Source: Nocardia sp. CDC159
GTDB taxonomy: Bacteria; Actinomycetota; Actinomycetes; Mycobacteriales; Mycobacteriaceae
Direction: 5' to 3'
Assembly (NCBI RefSeq): GCF_023740735.1
Contig: NZ_JAMRXH010000003.1
Coordinates: 372,001-436,000 of the forward strand
DNA length: 64,000 nt
The first letter of the stretch is position 1; every line of letters begins with the position of its first letter. Below the pieces are notes generated by a model, which was not told the origin of the DNA, did no database searches, and worked only from the letters and a program-made list of their open reading frames with translations. Of this stretch, positions 53,747-62,134 are shown piece after piece. A program made the translations under genes and the position numbers.

Positions 53747-55408
53747 TCAATGCGCGGGCGCGCGGGCATGCGCCTGCTCGGCCGGGCCGCGCAGTGGTAT
53801 CTCCCGCCAACACAGCACCAGCAGCAATGCGACGAACGCCAGGCCGGCGGCGGCGAGGTACACCGTCGACATGGCATCGGTGAATCCCGTTTTCACCGGG
53901 GCGGCCAGCGTCGGGTCCAGCTCCTGGATCACCGAACTGTCGTCCAGCACAGTCTCGATCGCCGATCGATCGCGCCGCAGCAGTCCGTGCGCGAAGGCCG
54001 CGTCCGCGGGATCCCCACTGTGCAGGGCCGCGACCACCGACTGCCGGTATCCCGGCTGGGCCGAGGCCGCCTCGAGCGAATCGGAGATCTTGCCCGGCAA
54101 CAATCCGAACAGCAGCGACAGCAGGGCCGCCACCCCCAGCGTGCCGCCGATCTGCCGGAAGAACGAGGAGGCCGCGGTGGCAACGCCCATATCCCGCGGC
54201 GCGGCGGCGTTCTGCATCGCCAGGGTGATGGGCTGCAACAGATTTCCCAGCCCGAAGCCGGTGACGACCATGATGAGCATGGTCTGCCACAGCGGCGTGT
54301 GCGGGGTGAGCAGGTGGAAACCGAACATGCCGAGTACGACCGCGGCGCAGCCGACGATCGGGAACAGCCGATAACGGCCAGTGCGCATGATCATGCGATT
54401 GGACACGACCGACCCGACCATGAGCCCGCCCACCATCGGCAGCAGCTGCAACCCCGCGACCGCGGGGCTCGTGCCCCGGACCACCTGTAAATACTGCGGC
54501 ACCAGCAGGATTCCGCCGAACAGGGCCGCGCCCACCACCATCGCGATGACGACACCCAGCGCGAAGGTCCGATCGCGGAACAGCCGGATCGGAATCAGCG
54601 CCGCGTCACCGGTCGCGATCTCCACCGCGATGAACGCGAGCAGGCCGAGCCCGCTGACGAGATAGCAGATCACCGCCCCGGCGCTGGTCCATCCCCACTC
54701 GCGGCCCTGTTCGGCGACCACGAGCAGCGGGGTGACGCCGAGGGCGAATGCCGCGGTGCCCAGCCAGTCGACCGCATTGTCGGTCCGCGGCCGCCGCGGC
54801 AGATCGACCACGCGATGGACCACCAGCAGGGTGATCAGCCCGAGCGGCACATTGATCAGGAACACCCAGCGCCACCCCGCGATGCCAGCGATGGCGGGCT
54901 GTCCGGCGAGCAGGCCGCCGAGGACGGGACCCGCCACGCTCGCGGCGGCGAGGGTCGCCATGAAGTGCCCCTGATAGCGGGCACGTTCACGCGGGCTGAC
55001 GATATCGCCCAGAATCGCCGACGCCAGTGACATCAGACCACCCGCGCCCACCCCTTGAATCGCGCGAAAGACCGCCAGCTCCGTGATCGACTGCGCGATC
55101 GTGCACAGCAGCGAGCCGAGGGTGAATATGAAAACGGAGGCCAGCAGAAATGGGCGGCGACCGTGGATATCCGAGAGTTTCCCGTACAGCGGCATCGTCA
55201 GCGTCGCCGTAATGAGATAGGCGGTGGTAACCCACGCCTGAGACGAGTAACCACCCAGATCGTCGGCGATCGTCCGCACCGAGGTGGCGGTGACGGTCTG
55301 ATCCAGCGCCGCCATGAGCATGCCCAACATCAGCCCGCTGAGAATCACCATGATCCGCCGATGGGTGAATCCGGTAGGCGCGGTCTCGGTCGCGATATAT
55401 GAGGACAT
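53747..55408 (-). CDS. DHA2-family MFS exporter, 14 membrane segments
   Basis: A 553-residue drug:H+ antiporter-type permease. DHA2 signatures: ALDQTVTATSVRTIADDLGG, YGKLSDIHGRRP (motif A), FRAIQGVGAGGLMSL (motif B) and WRWVFLINVPLG. About 14 hydrophobic segments. ATG 55408 has GAGGAG six bases upstream. It lies between the two CAR genes on the same strand and may export the pathway product. The palindrome CTTCCGTACGGAAG about 85 bp upstream suggests TetR-type control. Confidence 0.9.
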   Translation of the reverse strand: MSSYIATETAPTGFTHRRIMVILSGLMLGMLMAALDQTVTATSVRTIADDLGGYSSQAWVTTAYLITATLTMPLYGKLSDIHGRRPFLLASVFIFTLGSLLCTIAQSITELAVFRAIQGVGAGGLMSLASAILGDIVSPRERARYQGHFMATLAAASVAGPVLGGLLAGQPAIAGIAGWRWVFLINVPLGLITLLVVHRVVDLPRRPRTDNAVDWLGTAAFALGVTPLLVVAEQGREWGWTSAGAVICYLVSGLGLLAFIAVEIATGDAALIPIRLFRDRTFALGVVIAMVVGAALFGGILLVPQYLQVVRGTSPAVAGLQLLPMVGGLMVGSVVSNRMIMRTGRYRLFPIVGCAAVVLGMFGFHLLTPHTPLWQTMLIMVVTGFGLGNLLQPITLAMQNAAAPRDMGVATAASSFFRQIGGTLGVAALLSLLFGLLPGKISDSLEAASAQPGYRQSVVAALHSGDPADAAFAHGLLRRDRSAIETVLDDSSVIQELDPTLAAPVKTGFTDAMSTVYLAAAGLAFVALLLVLCWREIPLRGPAEQAHARAPAH

Positions 55409-55451
55409 GGCGCACTCCTCGATCGAGAGGGTGTCACCACGGCATCGCGGC

Positions 55452-55506
55452 AATCAAGCCCTGGAACTCGAAGCTTGATTTCTCACGATAATCTTCCGTA
55501 CGGAAG
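55452..55506. promoter_or_regulatory. Palindromic operators before the exporter gene
   Basis: CTTCCGTACGGAAG (55493-55506) is a perfect 14-bp palindrome of the kind bound by TetR-type repressors of exporters. Nearer the gene, AATCAAGC/GCTTGATT (55452-55459 and 55473-55480) forms a second inverted repeat. No TetR gene is in the window. Confidence 0.55.
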
Positions 55507-55661
55507 TATCAATGTGGTTTGGATCACGGCCTACGACCCCGCCTCCCCCTCGGTCCCGGCCCCTCATCCCTAGCCGCGCACCCCGGCCCAACCCCTGGCC
55601 CCCGACCCCGGCGGGGGCCAGGGCGGGAGCAAGGGCGGGTTCTGTAACCGAATCGCTTGGC

Positions 55662-58600
55662 CTACAGCAGTTTTCGCAACCGCAGGTCGGCGGCGTACTT
55701 CTCGACCAGCGCCCGGTTCAGGTGCGGGATGTCGTGGTCGGCGCCGACCTTGGCCGCCTGCACCGCGGCCTGGAACTTCTTGGCCGGGAGCAGCGAGCCC
55801 TGTACCGGCGGCGCGGGCTGCTGGTAGGCGTGCAGCAGCGGCAGGAGCGAGTGCTGACGCTGCCGTTCGGGCAGCGCGCGCAGGGCGGTCTCGAAGCGGG
55901 ATAGCCATTGCCGGTAGTCGTCGATCCGCTCGATCGGCTCGCCCGCCTCGATCAGCCAGTCGACGAACTCGTCCAGTCCGAAGCCGTCGTCGTGCGGGTT
56001 GAGCACGTCGAAGGTCTCGTAGCCCGAGGTCACCTGGGCGCCGAGGACGGTGATCGACTCGGCCGTGAAATCGGCCGGGAGACCGTCGTAATGGGCCCGC
56101 TGCCGATTGCCGTCCGCATCGAGCCGATAGAACGATTTGGGCGCGATACCGGTGGCCAGCAGGCTCAGCACCAGCCGGGTGAACATATCCGCCACATTCA
56201 CCTGACCCGCGAACCGACTGTGCGCCAAGATCATATCCGACCGGAACACCGCCACCGGCAACCCACACAACTCGTGCGCCTCCCGCAACAACACCTCCCC
56301 GGCCCACTTGCTGTTGCCATAACCGTTGGCGTAGCTCTCCCCCAGCGAGCGCACGGCGCTGATCTCGCGAATGTCGCCGTCCTCGGTGAACGCCTCCGGC
56401 GCGATCTGATCGGCCACCGCCACCGTCGACAGATAGGTGACGGGCTTGATGTGGTGGGTCAGCGCCAGCCGGATGATCTCGGCCGTGCCGACCACATTCG
56501 GGCCGAACAGCTGGTTGTAGGGCAGCACGTGATTGACCAGCGCCGCCGGATGCACGATCAGATCGACCGTCTCGGCCAGCCGCCGCCAATCCCCCTCGCT
56601 CACCCCGAGATCCGAATCGCCGATATCGCCCGCCAGCACCTCCAGCCTGCCCTCGGCCAGTTCGCGGTAGCGGCGCAGCAGTTGCGCATCGCCGCTGTCG
56701 AAGGCATCGTCGAGCCGCTTGCGGGCCGCGGCCGCGTCGCTGCCGCGCACGATGCAGACCAGCCTGCCACCCGAATCGTGCAGGCGCTGTAGCCATTCCA
56801 GGCACAGGAATCGGCCGAGATAGCCGTTGGCGCCGGTGAGCAGCACCGTCCGCGGCTGTTGCGACGCGGGGGGCAGCGCGGGCGCCGCGGCGAGGGTGGC
56901 GGCATCGATGAACTTGTCCAGGGTCAAATCGGCAGCGCGGATGGTGGTTCCGCCGCCGTGCACCGAGGTGGCCGTCGGGCGCTTGCCGCCCGAATCGCGT
57001 TCGGCCTCGATGTAATCCGCGATCCCCCGCAGATCGGTGGCCGCGCTGACGATGACGCCGACCGGCACCTCGACATCGAACAGCTCCCCGAGCAGATTCG
57101 AAAAGCTCAGTGCCGACAGCGAATCCCCGCCCAGCTCGGCGAACTGCGCCGTAAGGCTCACCTCGCCCTCGGCCAGGCCCAGCACGGCGCGGGCGGCGCG
57201 GCCGACGACCTGGGGCACCGGCAGATCGCGGGCCTCCCGGCGCAGCGCGCTCAGCTCGTCGGCCTGCTCGGAAGCCAACTGGGCGTACAGCTGCTCGAGC
57301 TGTTCGCCGTAGCGGGCCTTGAGCTTGGGGCGCAACAGCTTTCCGATACCCGACAGCAGGCCGTTGTCGATGCTGAACGGCTCGGTCTCGAGCAGGAATT
57401 CGCGCGGGATCTCCCACGAGTTCAGCTCGGCCTCCCGGGCGACCCGCTGCAGCGATTCGGCGATCGCGGCGCGCAACTCGGCCACGTCCGGATGGGCCGC
57501 GGCGGCGTCGATGGTCGGCACGATCACCGCGAGCAGATAGGCCCGTTCGCTGGAGCCGTAGACGTAGATCTGGCGGACCAGCGGGCTGGCGGTGTAGAGC
57601 GCCTCGAGCTTGGACACGGCCACGAACTCGCCCTGCGACAGCTTCAGCACATTGTTGCGCCGATCCACGTACACCAGCTGGTCGGGGCCGATCTGGGCCA
57701 TCACGTCGCCGGTGCGGTAGAAGCCGTCCGCGTCGAAGATCTGCTCGTTCAGCTCGGGTCGCTTGTAGTAGCCCGGGATCAGGGTCTGGGCCTTGACCAG
57801 CAGTTCGCCGCGCGGATACGGCTGATCGGTGGCGAAGTAGCCCAGTTCGGGGACGTCGACCAGCTTGTAGTCCAGCACCGGCGGGCGCTGGATCACGGTG
57901 TCGACCAGGATGCCGCCGCCGGTCTCGGTGGCGCCGTAGCCGTCGATGAGGTGCAGGTCCAGCACCGACTCCATGAACGCGCGCATCTCCGCCGACAGCG
58001 GCGCGCTGCCGGACAGGGCCGCGATGATGCGACCGCCCAGGAAGCGGTCGCGCACTTCGGTCTTGACCTGCTCCTCGACGGCCGCGCGGTCCACCTCCGC
58101 GGTGAGCCGGTGGTCGACCTCGCTCTGGAAGCGCTGGAACACCATGTCGCACACGCGCGGAACGAAGAACTGCACCGTGGGCCGCACCAACGCGATGTCG
58201 TCGAACAGGGTCGACATATCACTGCGCGCGGCGAAGTACACCGTGCCGCCGCGGGCGAGCGCGTTGATCAGGCTGACCCGACCGGCCACATGGCTCATCG
58301 GCATGTAGGCCAGTCCGATCGTGGGCAGCGGAACGCGACCGTCGACGCTGAAGCCGGTGTCGTCGCGGCGGCCGTCGGTGGCTCGCCAGAAGCGGGCGAC
58401 CATCGAGGCGGGATACATCGCGCCCTTGGGGGTTCCGGTGCTGCCGGAGGTGTAGATCAGCAGCGCCAGCGGATCGCCCTGTTCGTCGGCATGCGGCGGA
58501 ACGGGCGGCAGATCGCGTCCCCGCGCCAGCGTCGCCCCCAGCGTCTCCACCCGCACCGGGGTGTCGGCGAGGCGGCGGCGGGCGGTGTCGAGCGCGGTGC

Positions 58601-59198
58601 GGTGGTCGTCGTCCTGGTCGAGGTAATCGAAGACGATCAGGGTGCGCACCGAATCGGCGGCCAGTGCCAATTCGGTTGCGGCATCGAGCTGTTCGACATT
58701 GGTGGCGAACACCCGGGGCTCGGTCTCGGCCACGATCGGGGTCAGCTGCGCCAGCGACGCCCCGGCCTGCAGCGGCACCGAGACCGTACCCAGATAGGTG
58801 CAGGCCAGGTCGACGGTGACGTAGTCGATGCTCGCGAAGCCGAGGATGGCGACGAAATCACCGGCGCCGACCGGGCTTTCGGCATCGTGCCGCCAGGCCG
58901 CGGCCAGCGCGCCGACCCGGTCCCACAGTTCGCGATAGGTGACGGTGTCGAACCGGGGCAGCAGGCTCCGACGGCGGCGGCCCGTCTCCTCGGTGACGAA
59001 TTCCACGGCGCGCTGCCCCAGCGCGGGCCGATCGGCATACGCGGCCATGATCGTCGCCACCACCTGCGCGGTACTCAGCTCCGGCGCCTGGACGGCGTCG
59101 CCTACCGACAACAGCGGCTGGGCGTCGCGAACCTGCTCGTCGTGAGCGATCAGATCGGACACCCGCCGATCCAGTTCCGCCAGCCATCCCTGGTTCAT
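55662..59198 (-). CDS. car: Carboxylic acid reductase CAR2
   Basis: A 1178-residue A-PCP-R enzyme, closer in length and sequence to the Nocardia iowensis reductase. [17 protein letters not shown] (about 248-264), [16 protein letters not shown], phosphopantetheine serine in LGGDSLSAL (about 691), NADPH motif [12 protein letters not shown] (about 786) and YGNSKWAGE (about 957). Relatives reduce aryl acids such as benzoate and vanillate as well as fatty acids to aldehydes. ATG 59198 has AGGAGGT upstream, a strong site. It precedes the exporter by about 250 bp and has an operator-like inverted repeat upstream. Confidence 0.94.
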   Translation of the reverse strand: MNQGWLAELDRRVSDLIAHDEQVRDAQPLLSVGDAVQAPELSTAQVVATIMAAYADRPALGQRAVEFVTEETGRRRRSLLPRFDTVTYRELWDRVGALAAAWRHDAESPVGAGDFVAILGFASIDYVTVDLACTYLGTVSVPLQAGASLAQLTPIVAETEPRVFATNVEQLDAATELALAADSVRTLIVFDYLDQDDDHRTALDTARRRLADTPVRVETLGATLARGRDLPPVPPHADEQGDPLALLIYTSGSTGTPKGAMYPASMVARFWRATDGRRDDTGFSVDGRVPLPTIGLAYMPMSHVAGRVSLINALARGGTVYFAARSDMSTLFDDIALVRPTVQFFVPRVCDMVFQRFQSEVDHRLTAEVDRAAVEEQVKTEVRDRFLGGRIIAALSGSAPLSAEMRAFMESVLDLHLIDGYGATETGGGILVDTVIQRPPVLDYKLVDVPELGYFATDQPYPRGELLVKAQTLIPGYYKRPELNEQIFDADGFYRTGDVMAQIGPDQLVYVDRRNNVLKLSQGEFVAVSKLEALYTASPLVRQIYVYGSSERAYLLAVIVPTIDAAAAHPDVAELRAAIAESLQRVAREAELNSWEIPREFLLETEPFSIDNGLLSGIGKLLRPKLKARYGEQLEQLYAQLASEQADELSALRREARDLPVPQVVGRAARAVLGLAEGEVSLTAQFAELGGDSLSALSFSNLLGELFDVEVPVGVIVSAATDLRGIADYIEAERDSGGKRPTATSVHGGGTTIRAADLTLDKFIDAATLAAAPALPPASQQPRTVLLTGANGYLGRFLCLEWLQRLHDSGGRLVCIVRGSDAAAARKRLDDAFDSGDAQLLRRYRELAEGRLEVLAGDIGDSDLGVSEGDWRRLAETVDLIVHPAALVNHVLPYNQLFGPNVVGTAEIIRLALTHHIKPVTYLSTVAVADQIAPEAFTEDGDIREISAVRSLGESYANGYGNSKWAGEVLLREAHELCGLPVAVFRSDMILAHSRFAGQVNVADMFTRLVLSLLATGIAPKSFYRLDADGNRQRAHYDGLPADFTAESITVLGAQVTSGYETFDVLNPHDDGFGLDEFVDWLIEAGEPIERIDDYRQWLSRFETALRALPERQRQHSLLPLLHAYQQPAPPVQGSLLPAKKFQAAVQAAKVGADHDIPHLNRALVEKYAADLRLRKLL
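56148..56324. repeat. 177-bp block identical to one in CAR1
   Basis: Identical copy of 45597-45773, base for base. The sequence just outside differs at many silent sites. Confidence 0.95.
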
Positions 59199-59515
59199 CC
59201 CGACCTCCTGCTCCGACCTGCAATCGGACTTCTCGCGTGGTTGAGCTCACAGGACCCGTAGTACTTCCACCTGCGATAATTAACTTACTTACGTTAACTA
59301 TCACCAGGGTTCTCCCCGCTCAACACGCTGTCAAGAGGTCTCGCCCGGCCGCCCGCCATACCACGAGCTCAGCCGGATTGTGGAATTTCTCACTGTGTGA
59401 TATATGGGCTATTTGCCCGTTTTGTGGCGGTGAGCACGCCGCCGAAACTCGGGCTGCCGTCCCTCCCTATTGATACCGCCCTGCGGAGGATCTCAGGGCG
59501 ATAGACCCCTTCCCC
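59199..59515. other. Promoter region between CAR2 and the cupin gene
   Basis: About 317 bp without a gene. It contains the CAR2 promoter with the inverted repeat at 59280-59297 and an AT-rich patch around 59390-59420. The cupin gene ends at 59516 on the same strand as CAR2. No gene or clear terminator is seen. Confidence 0.5.
59280..59297. promoter_or_regulatory. Inverted repeat TTAAC-N8-GTTAA upstream of CAR2
   Basis: Perfect 5-bp arms around an 8-bp spacer in an AT-rich stretch, 82 bp before the CAR2 start codon. This spacing suits a dimeric TetR/GntR-type regulator. Confidence 0.45.
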
Positions 59516-59953
59516 TCAGGCGCGGCGGTACCCCACCAGGATCGCGTCGTCCACGTCGGGCAGATTCACCACGATGTTGTCCGGAGTGCGGCAGGTGAGC
59601 CAGATCAGTTCCTCGGCGGTGCTCATGTTCACTTCGATATGGGGGATGTAGGGCGGGACGAAGACGAAATCGCCCTCGGTCATGTCGACGTATTCCTGGT
59701 AGTTGTCGCCGAAGTAGATGCGGGCGGTGCCGGTGAGGAGGTAGCCGCCGGTTTCGGCCTCGCCGTGGTGGTGCGGGAGGGAGCGGTAGCCGGGTTCGTT
59801 GCTGACCTTGCCGAACCAGATTCGGGTGGCGGAGGTGTGCTGCGGGCTGACGCCGGAAACGCGGACCGCGCCGCCGGATTGGGCGGTGTCGGCGTATTCG
59901 TGGCCCGCGCGGGTGACGACGGGGACGGCGCGAGTGTTGGTTTCGCTGGTCAT
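59516..59953 (-). CDS. Cupin domain protein
   Basis: A 145-residue single-domain cupin. First metal motif LPHHHGEAETGGYLLTG and second motif GDFVFVPPYIPHIEVN carry the usual His/His/Glu/His set. It may be a dioxygenase or ligand-binding protein; the placement next to an aromatic-acid operon hints at a ring or side-chain step, but this is inference. ATG 59953 has GGAAGGG upstream. It is divergent from the RidA-ligase-monooxygenase operon. Confidence 0.8.
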   Translation of the reverse strand: MTSETNTRAVPVVTRAGHEYADTAQSGGAVRVSGVSPQHTSATRIWFGKVSNEPGYRSLPHHHGEAETGGYLLTGTARIYFGDNYQEYVDMTEGDFVFVPPYIPHIEVNMSTAEELIWLTCRTPDNIVVNLPDVDDAILVGYRRA

Positions 59954-60044
59954 CGGATTTTCCCTTCCGTGATTCGGTTGCGTGGCAAGCCGATTCCCTC
60001 GATCACGGTGTGCACGATGCCGTCGGGGTCGATATCGCGCACCG

Positions 60045-60072
60045 TTGACGGTAGTTATGGTAACGCCATAAT
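60045..60072 (+). promoter_or_regulatory. Near-consensus promoter with a palindrome in its spacer
   Basis: TTGACG (60045-60050), 16 bp, then CATAAT (60067-60072). The spacer contains TTATGG-TAACG-CCATAA (60055-60071), an inverted repeat that overlaps the -10 element. A repressor bound there would block the aromatic-acid operon, a MerR-type activator could twist it. Confidence 0.6.
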
Positions 60073-60104
60073 GTGGTGTAGGCCACTCTGGGAAAAGAGG
60101 TCCC

Positions 60105-60497
60105 ATGCCTGTCACCCGCATCAATCCCGACGCCCTGACGAAACCGTCCGGCTTCGCCCACGCGACCCGCTGGCGCGACATCGTCCACCTGGCCGGTCAG
60201 ACGGCACTCACTCCCGAGGGCAAGATCGTCGAAGGCGGCATCGTCGCGCAGTTCCGCCAGGCGCTGTCGAATGTGCTGACCGCCCTCGCGGTCGCCGGTG
60301 GCCGCCCCGAGAATCTGCTCAGCGCCACGATCTACCTGCTCGACATCGCCGACTATCAGGCCAATGGCAAGGAGATCGGCCGCATTTGGCGCGAGCTGGC
60401 CGGAACGGAATACCCGGCCATGGCGGGCATCGGCGTCACCGCGCTGTGGCAGCCCGAGGCCCTGATCGAAATCCAGGCCGTGGCCGCGCTCGACTAG
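60105..60497 (+). CDS. RidA family protein
   Basis: A 130-residue RidA/UK114 protein: DIVHLAGQTALTPEGKIV, QALSNVLTALAVAGGRPENLLSATIYLLD and PEALIEIQAVAAL. Members of this subgroup in aromatic pathways remove reactive enamine/imine intermediates. ATG 60105 has AAGAGG upstream. It is the first gene of an operon with a benzoate-type CoA ligase and a monooxygenase fusion, which suggests deamination of a nitrogen-bearing aromatic intermediate such as one from 2-aminobenzoate. Confidence 0.85.
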   Translation: MPVTRINPDALTKPSGFAHATRWRDIVHLAGQTALTPEGKIVEGGIVAQFRQALSNVLTALAVAGGRPENLLSATIYLLDIADYQANGKEIGRIWRELAGTEYPAMAGIGVTALWQPEALIEIQAVAALD

Positions 60498-60508
60498 GAA
60501 CACCGGCG

Positions 60509-62134
60509 ATGCTGTCCCCCTCCGCACACACCGACACCTTCTGCCGCGATCACCTGCCGCCCGAAACCCAGTGGCCGGAACTGATTTTCGAGCTGCCCGA
60601 GCTGCGCTACCCGGACCGCCTCAACTGCGCGACCGCACTGCTGGACGCCGCGGTGGCCAGCCACGGCCGCGCCCGCCCCTGTCTGCACACCCCGGACGAA
60701 TCCTGGTCCTACGGTGAGCTTCTCGATCGCGCGAACCAGATCGCCCACGTGCTCACCGACGATCTCGGCCTGGTTCCCGGCAACCGCGTCCTGCTGCGCG
60801 CACCCAATACACCCTGGCTGGTGGCCTGCTGGTTCGCCGTGATCAAGGCCGGGGGCGTGGTGGTCACGACCATGCCCCTGCTACGCGCGAGCGAACTCAC
60901 CACGCTGATCGAGCTGACCCGCCCGCGACTGGCCCTGTGCGATCACCGACTCACCGAGGACCCGGCCGCGGCCGACCCCACACTGCCGATCGTGCCGGTC
61001 GGCGGTCCGACCGAGGCGGATCTGACCCGCCGCATCGCGACCCATCCGACCCGATTCGACGATGTGGCGACCGCCGCCGACGATGTCGTCCTGCTGGCCC
61101 CGACCTCCGGCACGACCGGAGTTCCGAAGGCCACCATGCACTTCCACCGCGACGTGCTGGCCAATGCCGACACCTTCGCCGCGCACATCCTGGCGCCGCG
61201 CGCCGACGACGTCTTCATCGGCACCCCGCCGCTGGCCTTCACCTTCGGCCTGGGCGGACTCGTCGTCTTCCCGCTGCGCGTGGGCGCGTCGACGGTCCTG
61301 CTCGAGCGCCCCGATCCGGACACCCTGCTCGACGCGATCGAAAACTTCTCCGCCACGGTACTTTTCACCGCACCCACCGCCTACCGCGCGCTGCTCAAAC
61401 GCGACCAGCCCACCCGGCTGCGCTCGCTGCGGCGCTGCGTCTCCGCCGGTGAGCACCTGCCCGCGCCGGTCTACCACCGCTTCCTCGAGCAGACCGGCCT
61501 GAAGATCATCAATGGCATCGGCGGCACCGAACTGCTGCACATCTTCATCTCCGCCGCCGACGACGACATCCGCCCCGGGGCCACCGGCCGCGCCGTGCCC
61601 GGCTACCGCGCGCAGATCCAGGACGAATCCGGCCGCCCCGTCCCCGACGGCACCCCCGGCTTCCTGGCGGTCAAGGGCCCCACCGGATGTCGCTATCTGG
61701 CCGACCCGCGCCAGCGCGACTACGTCCGCGACGGCTGGAACATCACCGGCGACACCTATCTGCGCGACGCCGACGGCTACTTCTGGTACCAGGCCCGCAG
61801 CGACGACATGATCGTCTCCGCCGGTTACAACATCGCCGCCCCCGAGGTAGAGGCCGTCCTCGAACAGCATCCGGACGTGGTGGAATGCGCGGTGATCGGC
61901 ATCCCCGACCCCGAGCGCGGCATGATCGTGCACGCCGCGGTCGTGGTCGGACCGGGGGTGCCCCGCGACGCCGATCAGGCCCGGCGGCTGCAGGAGTACG
62001 TGAAAGGCGTTGCCGCGCCGTACAAGTACCCGCGCAGCATCGAATTCCTCGATGAGCTGCCCCGCAATCCGAGCGGCAAACTGCAGCGCTACAAGCTGCG
62101 CGAGCGCTGGAGGACCGCATGCGAATCGCGGTGA
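60509..62134 (+). CDS. Benzoate / 2-aminobenzoate-CoA ligase family protein
   Basis: A 541-residue AMP-forming acyl-CoA synthetase: ATP motif [62 protein letters not shown] and the C-terminal [13 protein letters not shown] lysine. The HIFISA and MHFHRD segments are typical of the benzoate/2-aminobenzoate ligase group. It activates an aromatic acid for the next enzyme. ATG 60509 follows the RidA stop by 11 bp; it overlaps the monooxygenase gene by 16 bp. Confidence 0.88.
   Translation: MLSPSAHTDTFCRDHLPPETQWPELIFELPELRYPDRLNCATALLDAAVASHGRARPCLHTPDESWSYGELLDRANQIAHVLTDDLGLVPGNRVLLRAPNTPWLVACWFAVIKAGGVVVTTMPLLRASELTTLIELTRPRLALCDHRLTEDPAAADPTLPIVPVGGPTEADLTRRIATHPTRFDDVATAADDVVLLAPTSGTTGVPKATMHFHRDVLANADTFAAHILAPRADDVFIGTPPLAFTFGLGGLVVFPLRVGASTVLLERPDPDTLLDAIENFSATVLFTAPTAYRALLKRDQPTRLRSLRRCVSAGEHLPAPVYHRFLEQTGLKIINGIGGTELLHIFISAADDDIRPGATGRAVPGYRAQIQDESGRPVPDGTPGFLAVKGPTGCRYLADPRQRDYVRDGWNITGDTYLRDADGYFWYQARSDDMIVSAGYNIAAPEVEAVLEQHPDVVECAVIGIPDPERGMIVHAAVVVGPGVPRDADQARRLQEYVKGVAAPYKYPRSIEFLDELPRNPSGKLQRYKLRERWRTACESR

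Noticed and set aside
55513..55528. CRP-like sequence TGTGG-N6-TCACG near the exporter gene
   Set aside because: Two mismatches in key arm positions; not clearly better than chance in this window.
55570..58152. 860-codon frame inside CAR2 on the same strand
   Set aside because: Arg/Gly/Ala-rich shadow of the CAR2 frame without any family motif.
45123..59198. CAR genes considered as NRPS modules
   Set aside because: Domain order A-PCP-R, length and the shared motifs match stand-alone carboxylic acid reductases; there is no condensation domain.
59639..60508. In-frame upstream extension of the CoA ligase
   Set aside because: It runs antisense through the cupin gene and across the RidA gene in another frame; the family N terminus begins at 60509.
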